A stretch of DNA of 43,523 nt from assembly GCA_017995055.1 (NCBI GenBank), contig JAGOJP010000006.1, forward strand, positions 1 to 43,523. Reading direction: 5' to 3'. The notes under the pieces were generated by a model. The model was not told the DNA's origin and did not search any database. It worked only from the letters and a program-made list of their open reading frames with translations. This document shows, piece by piece, positions 33,054 through 41,757 of this stretch. This DNA comes from Candidatus Omnitrophota bacterium. GTDB taxonomy: Bacteria > Omnitrophota > Gorgyraeia > Zapsychrales > JANLHA01. Position 1 is the first letter of the stretch. Every line of letters begins with the position of its first letter. A program made the position numbers and the translations under genes.

Positions 33054-33251
33054 AATATTAATTTAATATTCATCGGACAAAGGCGAACCTTGGCCTGGCC
33101 CGCCCAAAACCCGCCCTCCGGGCCAGGGGAAAAAACATGCCAACAAACCTGATACAAAAATCATGTTCTTGTTGTATAATAGACCCATTAACCGCTTCAG
33201 GCGCAGGGTGTTTTTGTTTATTCTGTATATTCTCGTTCCAGAAGAATTTAT

Positions 33252-33260
33252 ATTATAACA
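33252..33260 (-). promoter_or_regulatory. Possible extended -10 promoter of ttcA
   Basis: On the minus strand TGTTATAAT (TGn plus a perfect TATAAT) lies about 200 bases upstream of the ttcA start; no matching -35 box is seen. Confidence 0.3.
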
Positions 33261-33306
33261 AGCTTTTAGCGTTTGGGATATAAATACTTCCAAGCGATCC
33301 ACGCAT

Positions 33307-34863
33307 ATGACACGGTCTCCTGGGGGCACACAACTGACTTTTTGGGATTTCGTTTCGCTGGCTTTTTCCGCCGGCTTCTTTGCCGTCACATACCTTTTTT
33401 TTGTAACTACGCTGGACAATTTCGTAAGCTGGCTCGGGATGGAAGACATTTCCGGGCTCGAATTTATTTTGGTCGATGCGATTCCTGTCTGCGCTGCGAT
33501 CTGGCTGAGTCTCTTGTTTGTCAAAAAAAAGATGAAAGTCCTGGCCGGGACGTTTTTCATCAGCCTATTATTCCTGGCCATCCTTTACTTTGATATTTTC
33601 CGCAATACTCAGGAACTGTTTGAACTCACAGAAAGCATGATGCGTCTCTGCGTCACCGCCATCGGAGCATTTCTCGGCCTTTATGTATCCATGACATCCA
33701 AGGGCGAACCAGCGGGGGATCTTCCGGATGCGTCTCCGCAGAGAGATTTCGCCACCCACCCGCAAAAAATCTCTATTTTTCTTTTTATGTTTTCGATCCT
33801 GTCTTTCCCCATGGTCTATTTAAGCTTCATCATATTTATTCTTTCTCCTTTGTGCCTGGCCTTATGGCTTCTGTTCCTGGGGCTGAATGCCACGTTTATG
33901 CCTCAAATTCTGTGGATCCTCCTGATTGCGATCCAAACCGTGTGCCTTCTCATCACCTTTCAGACCATTCATACGACATTTATTCTCCAACCGCCGATTC
34001 AACCCGGCCTCCTCATTGACCCTGAAATGAACTCCTCCCTGAAGGCCGTCGTTAAGGACGTCTGCACCGCCCTGCGGGTTCCCGAACCGGATTTGCTCAT
34101 TCTTCATGCCGAGCCCAAAATCATCATTCGGAAAAACAATCTTAACACATTTAGCGGCCTGCTCAAACAGCGCGCCCTCTGTGTCGGACTCCCCCTGCTT
34201 TATATGTTAAATCCCGGAGAGCTGAAGGCCTTGATCGCATTCGAGCTGGCCCCCTTCGCCGGGCAGGACAAGCTTTACAGCGAATTCATCCAGCCCAGCT
34301 ACCAGATTTTTGCCGACTCCTTCGCCCAGATGGACAACGCCCTGTTAAAACTGCAGCGGGGCAAAGCGCAGCAGGGAATACTCAACTTTATTCAATTCCC
34401 TCATAAATTTTTTCTGCAGATCATTTCGGGTCAATTCGCCCAGCTGGATAATTTCCTGACCCCCGCCCGCATGCGGCGCGCCGCTGTTATCGCCCAAAAA
34501 CACTCCGATCCCGAAGATCTTAAACGCGCCCTGGCTAAAAAAGAACATATTGAACGGTACTTTAAAGACACATTCGGGCACATGCCTTTTAGTGAAGCCA
34601 ATATTTTCCGGCAATTCCATGCCATGATGCAGGAACATTTCCAAGGCACCCTGGATCTTAACCAGGACCCCATCATGAAAGACATTTTAACTGAAATTGA
34701 ACCGCTCGAGTTGAAGATATCCCTTATTTACCAGTACTTCCGTCACATCAACCGCTATTACAAAGAATTTTATCATCTGCTCAAAGAATTCCAGGGCATA
34801 AACATCCTGGAGAAAGAGCCGGCCGGCAAAGCTCCGGCCAGCCGGAAGAACAAAAAATCATGA
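33307..34863 (+). CDS. Multi-pass membrane protein with an inactive M48-like peptidase domain
   Basis: 518 aa. The N-terminal 230 residues have six to eight hydrophobic helices. From about 235 the layout follows M48 peptidases: a cytosol-facing helix region, then LCVGLPLLYMLNPGELKALIAFELAPFAG, which aligns with the M48 segment that carries H-E-x-x-H. Here the motif reads FELAP (312-316): the Glu is kept but both zinc His residues are Phe and Pro. The protein should therefore be a non-catalytic relative of HtpX/Ste24-type enzymes. The C-terminus ends in a basic tail (KAPASRKNKKS). The stop overlaps the start of the next gene (ATGA), so it is coupled to the MORN protein. Its role is unknown; a membrane scaffold or chaperone is plausible. 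Confidence 0.72.
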   Translation: MTRSPGGTQLTFWDFVSLAFSAGFFAVTYLFFVTTLDNFVSWLGMEDISGLEFILVDAIPVCAAIWLSLLFVKKKMKVLAGTFFISLLFLAILYFDIFRNTQELFELTESMMRLCVTAIGAFLGLYVSMTSKGEPAGDLPDASPQRDFATHPQKISIFLFMFSILSFPMVYLSFIIFILSPLCLALWLLFLGLNATFMPQILWILLIAIQTVCLLITFQTIHTTFILQPPIQPGLLIDPEMNSSLKAVVKDVCTALRVPEPDLLILHAEPKIIIRKNNLNTFSGLLKQRALCVGLPLLYMLNPGELKALIAFELAPFAGQDKLYSEFIQPSYQIFADSFAQMDNALLKLQRGKAQQGILNFIQFPHKFFLQIISGQFAQLDNFLTPARMRRAAVIAQKHSDPEDLKRALAKKEHIERYFKDTFGHMPFSEANIFRQFHAMMQEHFQGTLDLNQDPIMKDILTEIEPLELKISLIYQYFRHINRYYKEFYHLLKEFQGINILEKEPAGKAPASRKNKKS

Positions 34864-36305
34864 GACACCCGGACAACATTCTAATTCTTTTTGTGTGCCT
34901 TCTCCTCCTCCCCGTGCGTGTCGTTTCGGGGCAGGAACCGCCCTCCGACGGCTGGTTCACGATTTACTTTGATAACGGAGAAGTCCGGAAAAGAGGGAAA
35001 TACACGGCGGGGAAACCGGACGGGCAGTTCGTCGAATTCTATGAAAACGGCAACCAGAAAACAGTCGCCCATTACACCGAAGGGAAAAAAAACGGCCGTT
35101 TTAACGAATATTACGAAAACGGCCAAATCAAAGAATCGGTGGAATATCAAAATGACATTCTCACCGGCGTCATAAAAAAAGCGCTTCCTGACGGGCAAAT
35201 CACGCTATTGGCGGAATACAAAAAAGGAATTCTGGATGGGCCATATAAAGAATTCTATGAAAACGGGATCAAGAAAATTGAGGGGGATTATAAAGGGGGC
35301 CAAATCTTCGGCAGCTACAAAGAATACTATGACAACGGTAATCTGAAAACGGAAGGATTTTACAACATGGGAGAGTTGAACGGCGTTTACATGGAATATT
35401 TCCCAGACGGGTCCCCGAAGCTGAAAGTCCGCTATAAAAACGGGCAGAAAAGCGGATCGGAAAACCGCTATTATCACAGCGGGGACATCGATTTTTATAA
35501 TTACGATAAAAATGTCCTGGAAGGAGCGGCGAAAGTCGTGGATGAGTCCGGGCAGATTTATATGCAAATGCATTATTCGGAAGGGAAATTAATGGGGTAT
35601 CGGATCTTTCACAAAAATTTTGCGCTCAAAGAAGAGACTCTGCTGAAAGACGATCAAATTCATGGAGAAAGAAAATTTTACTACCCCAACGGCAAGCTCA
35701 GACTCTACCTCAATTACACCGAAGGGGTTTTAAACGGCGTCATGCTGGAATATGATGAGAAAGGGCAAATGATAAGAGAAGCGAATTACACCAACGGCCA
35801 CCTGGAAGGGCCGTTTAAAGAATACTATGGATCCGGCGTCATAAAACGGGAAGGCACGTACAAGACCGATCTCTTGGACGGGGTCATAAAAGAATACTAC
35901 ACCGACGGTTATACTCACTACGTCAAATCCTACACGCAGAACAAAGTCGAGGGTGTTGTGTGGGAATATTACCCCCAGGGAGCCCCTAAAGTGCAATTCA
36001 CGTTTCAAGACGGGCAACTGGACGGCTCATTCAAAATGTATTACGAGGAAGGGGCCATTCTGCAGGAAGGCGCTTTTCAGGACGGGAAACTGCATGGCCT
36101 GGTCAGGACATATTATAAAAACGGCTTCATCAAAACAGAAGAAATTTATAATCAGGATACCCTGGTACAAAAGCTGGAATTCAAAGAACGTTGGCAGTCT
36201 TACCTATGGGAACAGCTTGTCAATCATGTCCAATCCCAATGGAAAGAAAGCCGCGCTGCATTATCCACCCTGCCCATTCCCAAGTCCCCCTCACCCCAAA
36301 AGTAG
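34860..36305 (+). CDS. Exported protein with 17 MORN-type (YwqK-like) repeats
   Basis: 481 aa. A signal peptide (ILILFVCLLLLPVRVVSG, cleavage near residue 24) is followed by about 17 tandem repeats of 23-24 residues with the pattern G-x-x-x-E-Y-Y-x-N-G-x-[ILM]-K-x-x-x-x-Y-x-x-G-x-[LK]-x, for example GPYKEFYENGIKKIEGDY. These are MORN_2 repeats and form an elongated beta-sheet. Similar repeats occur in antitoxins and in surface or periplasmic proteins. The protein is probably periplasmic or outer-membrane associated. Its start overlaps the stop of the inactive M48-like gene, so the two are likely one functional unit. Ends in TAG; a Pro/Ser-rich tail closes it. Confidence 0.85.
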   Translation: MRHPDNILILFVCLLLLPVRVVSGQEPPSDGWFTIYFDNGEVRKRGKYTAGKPDGQFVEFYENGNQKTVAHYTEGKKNGRFNEYYENGQIKESVEYQNDILTGVIKKALPDGQITLLAEYKKGILDGPYKEFYENGIKKIEGDYKGGQIFGSYKEYYDNGNLKTEGFYNMGELNGVYMEYFPDGSPKLKVRYKNGQKSGSENRYYHSGDIDFYNYDKNVLEGAAKVVDESGQIYMQMHYSEGKLMGYRIFHKNFALKEETLLKDDQIHGERKFYYPNGKLRLYLNYTEGVLNGVMLEYDEKGQMIREANYTNGHLEGPFKEYYGSGVIKREGTYKTDLLDGVIKEYYTDGYTHYVKSYTQNKVEGVVWEYYPQGAPKVQFTFQDGQLDGSFKMYYEEGAILQEGAFQDGKLHGLVRTYYKNGFIKTEEIYNQDTLVQKLEFKERWQSYLWEQLVNHVQSQWKESRAALSTLPIPKSPSPQK

Positions 36306-36343
36306 CCAGACACGCTCTTATGCATCATCCGAACCGCGTCCTC

Positions 36344-36991
36344 TCAGGGGGTTCGCACGGAAAAATCTTCCACCCATATCAATTCACAAGCCCCCCAGCC
36401 GATATCTTCCCTGGTCAGGGACGTGGTCCAGCTCCAGCCATCCTCCCCCTTGACATTCACGAGGTATCCTTCGAGAGAAACCACCTGGCCTCGTTTAACC
36501 TTTTTCATCTCCCGCGCAACCTCTTCCCGGGCGGGAATAAGATGCATGTTGGCGCTGTGAATCTCCACATCACGGCGCTGAATGATGGAGGTTCGCGTCC
36601 ACCAGTGATAAAAACGGTTATATTGATGGATACCGATTTTCCTCACAATCCTTCCGTCCGACATCGGGCCCCATCCCAAAGCCAGATCAACGGGGACCAA
36701 GCGGCCGGTTCGGCCCCAGCTGTAATGTTTGGCTCCCAAAACAAGGGCTTCCAGTTCAAAAGAGGCCAGAGGGGTGATACGATACCCTCCCTGTTCAAAC
36801 GATGGCTCCCCGTCCAGGATTTTCTGCCGCGGGCAATCCGGCGCCACTTGCCCGTCTTTAAACTTAACCGGCTGAAACCGATACCACACCACCGCCAGAA
36901 TAAGCAGCGCTAAAACTAGGGCCGCCGCCTTCTCAACAGTCAGATGCCCGATCCGGTTTGAAATCCGATATGATCGCCCAGGGATCATCAT
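36344..36991 (-). CDS. Single-pass membrane protein of unknown function
   Basis: 215 aa. One transmembrane helix (AAALVLALLILAVVWYRF, about 22-40) anchors a soluble domain of about 170 residues that is presumably periplasmic. The domain is rich in aromatic residues and ends in a conserved-looking segment (W-S-W-T-T-S-L-T-R-E-D-I-G-W-G-A-C-E) that recalls a recurrent family of exported proteins, but I cannot name it with certainty. AGGAG lies nine bases before the ATG at 36991. It converges on the MORN gene with 38 bases between them and follows the GT-C gene only on the same strand side. No catalytic motif was recognised. Confidence 0.65.
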   Translation of the reverse strand: MMIPGRSYRISNRIGHLTVEKAAALVLALLILAVVWYRFQPVKFKDGQVAPDCPRQKILDGEPSFEQGGYRITPLASFELEALVLGAKHYSWGRTGRLVPVDLALGWGPMSDGRIVRKIGIHQYNRFYHWWTRTSIIQRRDVEIHSANMHLIPAREEVAREMKKVKRGQVVSLEGYLVNVKGEDGWSWTTSLTREDIGWGACELIWVEDFSVRTP

Positions 36992-37069
36992 CCCATACGT
37001 CTCCTAAAAATTAATTCATCAGCCCGCCGGCCATTTTTGTATTTTAACATAGCCGTGGCCTGAGAATAA

Positions 37070-38578
37070 TCATCTTTTCACGCGAAAAATCCGGTACAGG
37101 CTGTTTTGCCATATCTCGTCGGACGGAAGGAACCCGGCCTCCAGGGCGGATAGTAAATCCGCATCCATTCTCCTGTCCAAAAGAAGGTACCGGATATTCA
37201 TCCGGGCTATCCGCTCAGTCAGATGCCCCCGCTGAGACGGCTGGTTCCAGCGGTCAGTCCCGACGCGCCCCGTCATAAGAGCTAACGTCCGCGGCTGCCA
37301 AAAAATGTAATGCCCATCCGGAGGAATATTCTCTTTCACCCAAGAAAACAATTCCTGATTCGCTTTTCTATAAAGAACGTCATCCTGCCGCCGGTGCGTT
37401 ATGGCCAGCGTACCGGCGTTGACCAAAATCATAACAACAACCCCGGCTTTCATAAACCGTGAAAGGGCCTCCCCGACAGGCCGCCGCCCACTCATGCCCG
37501 CCCCCGCCTCAACCGCCGCCCGGATCATAACAAAAAGTAAGACACCCCAAACCGGCAAAAGAAAGCGTATAAATTCCTGGGGAGCGTTATCAAAAGCTGA
37601 CAGGACGAAAAGCATGCCGCAATAAAAGGCCAAAAACGTTTCCTCAAGGGTCAAAGTCTTCGCAAAAGACTTTACCGCGAAGGAAACACACAGGCCGATA
37701 TAAAACACCCCGGCCGCTCCATCCAGCAAAGGGACCACTCCCTGATAGAGAGCCCGCATGATCCTGGTTTCAATGGGAAAACTCGCTATCCACAAACTCC
37801 GGGTGATCAACGGCACATTGGCTAAAACAGCCCGTGCCGCCGCCGCGGGATGTTCCAGCAGGACCTGGAGATCGCCCGGGGAGGAACCGATCGTGACGGC
37901 CAAAACAACGGAGAGAGACAGGAAGGCCGTTCCTAAAATCCCGGCTGCCCTAAAATTCCTCCGAATCACCGCGAAATAATAAAACATCGCGCCGGCTAAC
38001 GCAACCCCGGCGGCTCGAATGCAAAACGCGGCAAGCGTCAAGACCACCGCCAGCATCAAGGCGGCGGATGCTTTCCGCTGGCGGCCCTGCTCCCGCTGTT
38101 GTTCATAAAAAGACGCGGCCGCCAGCGCAGCCCATACAAAAAAAGCAAACGGGATGTCGGATAAAACATTCTGTTTAAAATTAAAAAAATACGCATTCAC
38201 CACAAAAAATAAAACGCTTAACCTTGCGGTGGTTTCCCCAAAACTCGCCCGGAATTTATCGTAAAGAAAAACCAGCATCCCGTACCAGAAAACGACATTC
38301 CAGATTTTTAACAATTGGAAATTCACACCGAACACGCGTATCAACGGGACCAGCAACACAGGGAAACCCGGGGGGAACAGGACGGGATTATCAAGCATAA
38401 TGCCTTCAGCGTATCCTCGCCCGGCAAGGATATTGCGGGCATGCATAATATATTGCGCGAAATCCCCTCCCCAGTTATGCCCCGGATGAAGAGTCAGCAG
38501 ATGCCACACAAACGTCAACGCACAGGCTATCATAAACCCACGCCGGGATATTAAGCGTTCACCGCCCGATTCAGCCAT
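37070..38578 (-). CDS. GT-C-type polyprenyl-phosphate glycosyltransferase (GT39/PMT-like)
   Basis: About 502 aa from the ATG at 38578. Ten or so transmembrane helices fill residues 20-400, and a soluble C-terminal part follows. The first external loop carries the catalytic Asp (GGDFAQYIMHARNIL), as in GT-C enzymes of the PMT/ArnT type that use polyprenyl-phosphate sugars on the periplasmic side. The start overlaps the end of a small Lys-rich frame by eight bases, which suggests coupled translation; a TTG at 38605 is the alternative. A long basic C-terminal part ends in VKR. The acceptor could be lipid A, a lipoprotein or a surface polymer. The assignment of the fold is firm, the substrate is not. 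Confidence 0.82.
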   Translation of the reverse strand: MAESGGERLISRRGFMIACALTFVWHLLTLHPGHNWGGDFAQYIMHARNILAGRGYAEGIMLDNPVLFPPGFPVLLVPLIRVFGVNFQLLKIWNVVFWYGMLVFLYDKFRASFGETTARLSVLFFVVNAYFFNFKQNVLSDIPFAFFVWAALAAASFYEQQREQGRQRKASAALMLAVVLTLAAFCIRAAGVALAGAMFYYFAVIRRNFRAAGILGTAFLSLSVVLAVTIGSSPGDLQVLLEHPAAAARAVLANVPLITRSLWIASFPIETRIMRALYQGVVPLLDGAAGVFYIGLCVSFAVKSFAKTLTLEETFLAFYCGMLFVLSAFDNAPQEFIRFLLPVWGVLLFVMIRAAVEAGAGMSGRRPVGEALSRFMKAGVVVMILVNAGTLAITHRRQDDVLYRKANQELFSWVKENIPPDGHYIFWQPRTLALMTGRVGTDRWNQPSQRGHLTERIARMNIRYLLLDRRMDADLLSALEAGFLPSDEIWQNSLYRIFRVKR

Positions 38579-38765
38579 CCCGCGCAGCCCGCTTAATCTT
38601 TTCAATAAGGTTCTGTTTGAAATGGCCCGGCTGCTGCCTTGTTGGGCCCGCCGGCAACACAGGATCAGAGCCCCCGCCGGCGGGATGCTGGGCTTTCAGG
38701 GAGGAGGGGGGAAGAAACCGGCCCTGTTTTTTATGCCAGATCACCTTTTTTTTCTTTTGAGACAT
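38571..38765 (-). CDS. Small Lys-rich protein, possible real gene coupled to the GT-C gene
   Basis: A 64-aa frame starting MSQKKKKVIWHKKQGRFL and ending KRAARDG. It is strongly basic with a Pro/Gly-rich centre. Its stop lies inside the start of the GT-C gene (ATGGCTGA), the usual sign of coupled translation, and it follows the 107-aa gene by 41 bp. No ribosome binding site precedes it, and no family was recognised, so it may also be a chance frame. Confidence 0.4.
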   Translation of the reverse strand: MSQKKKKVIWHKKQGRFLPPSSLKAQHPAGGGSDPVLPAGPTRQQPGHFKQNLIEKIKRAARDG

Positions 38766-38806
38766 ACGTGTCATCACGGCCCGCTGTGGGGACGGAGTAA
38801 AACGGT

Positions 38807-39130
38807 TTATAAAAAATCATATTTATTATCGTCGGTCACCACCCCATCCGGGCCATCGCCTTGGGACATCTCCTTTTCATACTGCAATTCCTCATCGACA
38901 ACCGCGTGTTCCATCAAATAACATATTTCATGAAAGGTGTCCGTGTGATGAAACTCAACATAATCTTGGATGAGTTTTTCCCGGATTTCGCACCGGCACA
39001 CATCATTGACAATAACCCGGTAATCCTGGTAATCCTCCCGGTATACCACTTCATTCAGAGAGCGTTTCAGGTTCGCTTCCTTGATTATCTCCTGAAGCAA
39101 TTCTTTAACTTTATCTTCGCTTAAAAACAT
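38807..39130 (-). CDS. Small acidic protein of unknown function
   Basis: 107 aa, starting MFLSEDKVKELLQEIIKEAN. It has a strong AAGGAGG ribosome binding site six bases before the ATG, so it is very likely a real gene. The sequence predicts mixed helix and strand, with a single C-R-C pair near the middle and an acidic C-terminus (QGDGPDGVVTDDNKYDFL). No hydrophobic segment and no known motif were seen. It sits between the polysaccharide-deacetylase gene and the small basic frame/GT-C gene on the same strand. Confidence 0.7.
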   Translation of the reverse strand: MFLSEDKVKELLQEIIKEANLKRSLNEVVYREDYQDYRVIVNDVCRCEIREKLIQDYVEFHHTDTFHEICYLMEHAVVDEELQYEKEMSQGDGPDGVVTDDNKYDFL

Positions 39131-39268
39131 AGCAGACCTCCTTAACCCTAAGCCACAGGTGCTGATTGAATAGCTTATCGAAATGCCCGGAATTTTTCAA
39201 CCAAATTTATCGCCTCCCGAATGAAACATACGGCAAATTCCCTGCATGTTCCCCGGCTCTCCAGTCCG

Positions 39269-40756
39269 TCAATCCCAGGCAACCACGACCGGTGTCGGCC
39301 CAGGCAGGATGTCCAGCATGATGTATGTCCCGCGGATCATTACCGGCAGTTCCTTCCCCTCCCTCCAGGCGACCGCGGAGGAAGGCTTCAAGGGAGAGGC
39401 GTTCACAACAACAGTTAAAGGCATCCTGTAGACCGACTTATCCAGATTGTGATCCAAGACGAAAACAAGACGCCCGGGTTGGGATTTCAGGACGCTCAGA
39501 CGGCTGGCCCGGCGTTCCGCCATATAACAATAGGTGTTGGCAAAGGTATCCACCCATATCCGGTCTTCCTGCTCTTGAATATAGGACAAATGGTCTTCCA
39601 GAAATTCCATGGTAATCGGCTTGAATGTCATAACCTCCTCGGTCTGAACAGCGTGGCATTCAGCGATCACCCACAGCCGCTTGATCAGCATGAAATCAAT
39701 AAGCTTTCGGCCGATCGACGCGGAAAATTTATCCCCCCCGTAAACCGGCAAGAAAACATTATCATCAATCTGCGATAAATAATGCCGCTCCCGGACGGCC
39801 GGATGAAGCCCCGCGACCTGGCGGACCCTTTCCGGGGTTGACTGGTCAAAAGGGAAAGCGAAAGAGAGCGGAGGACAGCCGATCTTTTCCGTAATCAAGC
39901 GGTAACTCTCCCGGATCTCGCTATCAAAAACATCATCCGGCACCTGCATCAAATAACGATGGTTCATGGAATGGTTTCCGATCTCATGCCCGCGCCCAGC
40001 CGCGTCTTTCCATTCCCCCCAACTGCCGAAATAAGCATTGTCCGGCTGATCCGCGGTCCCTCCCGGGTTAATCAGCACGGTTGCTTTATAGCCGTATTTA
40101 TCAAAAACCGGCAAAATCCTGGTATAGACGGTCTTAGACCCGTCGTCAAAATTAAAAGATACCGCGCACTGTTTATTATCTTTAAACCGCGCGACAGACA
40201 CCAGAGGAAGCGCAGACGCGTTCCTGTCCTTGTGCCGGAAAAACGGCAGGGCCCGGTCTAAAAAACCGTAGACCCGGTCCCCTTTAATCTGGTACCGGCC
40301 CGCCTGTTCTAAAATAGCAAGGGCATCCGCGTCTTCTCCCCGCCAAAAATAAATCTGGGCTAACAGGGAATACGCCCTGGAATTATTCGGCGCGTAGGCG
40401 AGAGCGTCCCAGAGGATCTGCCGGCCGGCCTCAAGATCCCCCTGCCGCATGAGTTGAACCGCTTTTTGAGTTAACTGGCCGGAGTGATGACTGCGTCTTA
40501 AAAAGACCCCCTCACGGAGCGCTTCTTGGGAATAAGGAGCGTCGGGGCCCTCTTGTTCCGGCTGGCCGTAAGTAAAAAAAACCTGTTGCGAAACCCCCTC
40601 GTTATCAGACCATCCGGAAGAAAGAGTCCCCCCGGCATCCGGTATCCCGGAAGGGGATTGAGCCAACGCGCATCCAACGGTTAAAAAACACGATAACACG
40701 GACGCCAGGATTTTCCCGCCGCTCAAGGCCGCTTTAAAAAATTTATCAGACAGCAT
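39269..40756 (-). CDS. Exported polysaccharide deacetylase (NodB/CE4) with TPR-like N-terminal part
   Basis: 495 aa. Signal peptide with a cleavage site at ALA (about 32) after a hydrophobic core; the nearby Cys29 does not fit a lipobox well. Residues 95-160 form two TPR-like units (LMRQGDLEAGRQIL, AQIYFWRGEDADAL). The CE4 domain follows with FNFDDGS (general-base Asp at 204 and zinc Asp at 205) and the zinc motif HSMNH (262-266). The C-terminal 100 residues form a beta-rich domain. CE4 enzymes remove N- or O-acetyl groups from cell-wall or exopolysaccharide sugars. Its setting among glycosyltransferases suggests it modifies a surface polymer in the periplasm. The start has only a weak ribosome binding site. 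Confidence 0.87.
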   Translation of the reverse strand: MLSDKFFKAALSGGKILASVLSCFLTVGCALAQSPSGIPDAGGTLSSGWSDNEGVSQQVFFTYGQPEQEGPDAPYSQEALREGVFLRRSHHSGQLTQKAVQLMRQGDLEAGRQILWDALAYAPNNSRAYSLLAQIYFWRGEDADALAILEQAGRYQIKGDRVYGFLDRALPFFRHKDRNASALPLVSVARFKDNKQCAVSFNFDDGSKTVYTRILPVFDKYGYKATVLINPGGTADQPDNAYFGSWGEWKDAAGRGHEIGNHSMNHRYLMQVPDDVFDSEIRESYRLITEKIGCPPLSFAFPFDQSTPERVRQVAGLHPAVRERHYLSQIDDNVFLPVYGGDKFSASIGRKLIDFMLIKRLWVIAECHAVQTEEVMTFKPITMEFLEDHLSYIQEQEDRIWVDTFANTYCYMAERRASRLSVLKSQPGRLVFVLDHNLDKSVYRMPLTVVVNASPLKPSSAVAWREGKELPVMIRGTYIMLDILPGPTPVVVAWD

Positions 40757-40778
40757 AAAGATAAAATTTCAGCCGTTT

Positions 40779-41621
40779 TCAGGACAGACTTTTTTTAAGA
40801 CGTTTAAACGTTTTGTACCGGACTTTTAAAATTTTCATCGGGTGCCACCAGAATGTCCGGTTAATGCTGCGAAGGTCGGCCCGGCTGAGCGTATGAGCCA
40901 AGACCTTATCCCTCATCACCGCGGGATGGGGCCCGAAATAAGCGGGAAACCTGGATAAATCCCCGAACGAATACATATCCCGGTCATCCTGCGGACTCAA
41001 AGATGCATACCCGATCTCCTTAGCGTTGCTCCGGCGCTGTGCCATAACGGCTTCGGAATGCACCCACCCGTAATGATAAAGGAGACAGCCCGTATTTTTC
41101 CGTCCGAGGGGACGGCCGTCTTTGCGCCGGAACCCGTAGGCGTCACCGAACGACTCAACCTGCCCGTTATTGCGGATAATCCGGTCCTGTTTTTGATACC
41201 AGCCCCTATCGATCCGGTAGCGGTAATAACTCCCGTAAAAATGCAGCCAGCGGAACCTTAAGGCGTCCACCCCAGGCTCGTTCAAACAGGCTTTCATGCA
41301 CCGCCTCAAAGCCGGCAAATCCTTCTCATGCAAGACCTCATCCGACTGCAAATACACCGCCCAGTCGCCGCGGCAAGCGGCCAAAGCCAGATTGGTCTGC
41401 TGGGAAAGGACCTCTTTGCCTAAAGACATATCCCAGCGGTTTTGCAGAATCTTGATTTTGGGATCACGGACAGACCGGACAAGCCCCAGAGTATCGTCTT
41501 CAGAATCACCGACATTAACGATCATTTCATCACACAACGGCAGGGCGGACCGGATAGATTCTACCAAGGGGTATTGGAATTTGACCGCATTGCGGGCAAT
41601 CGTAAAGCCGCTGATTTTCAT
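40779..41621 (-). CDS. Glycosyltransferase (GT2-like, GT-A fold)
   Basis: 280 aa from the ATG at 41621, which has AGGAGG seven bases upstream; an upstream in-frame extension is not needed. The start KISGFTIARNAVKF and VNVGDSEDDT match a GT2-like family, and YLQSDEVL gives the D-x-[DE]-type metal site with the sequence S-D-E in place of D-x-D. A basic C-terminal tail (KVRYKTFKRLKKS) may bind the inner membrane. It uses a nucleotide-sugar donor in the cytoplasm to extend a surface glycan. It lies 22 bp upstream of the deacetylase start on the same strand, so the two are probably one operon. Confidence 0.86.
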   Translation of the reverse strand: MKISGFTIARNAVKFQYPLVESIRSALPLCDEMIVNVGDSEDDTLGLVRSVRDPKIKILQNRWDMSLGKEVLSQQTNLALAACRGDWAVYLQSDEVLHEKDLPALRRCMKACLNEPGVDALRFRWLHFYGSYYRYRIDRGWYQKQDRIIRNNGQVESFGDAYGFRRKDGRPLGRKNTGCLLYHYGWVHSEAVMAQRRSNAKEIGYASLSPQDDRDMYSFGDLSRFPAYFGPHPAVMRDKVLAHTLSRADLRSINRTFWWHPMKILKVRYKTFKRLKKSLS

Positions 41622-41757
41622 GACTTTCCTCCTGCCTGAAATGGTTTCAGGAATGCTTGCGACGATAACCATACCACCCTAAGGAGCCAGGCCTCTGGTC
41701 AAAATTCAAGCAGCCCGCGCCCCTCTCTTGTTCTGAAAAAAATTCAAAAGGAAAACT

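Noticed and set aside
33063-33581. Minus-strand frame of 172 codons opposite the M48-like gene start
   Set aside because: It is antisense to a better frame with membrane helices, has low-complexity composition and no ribosome binding site.
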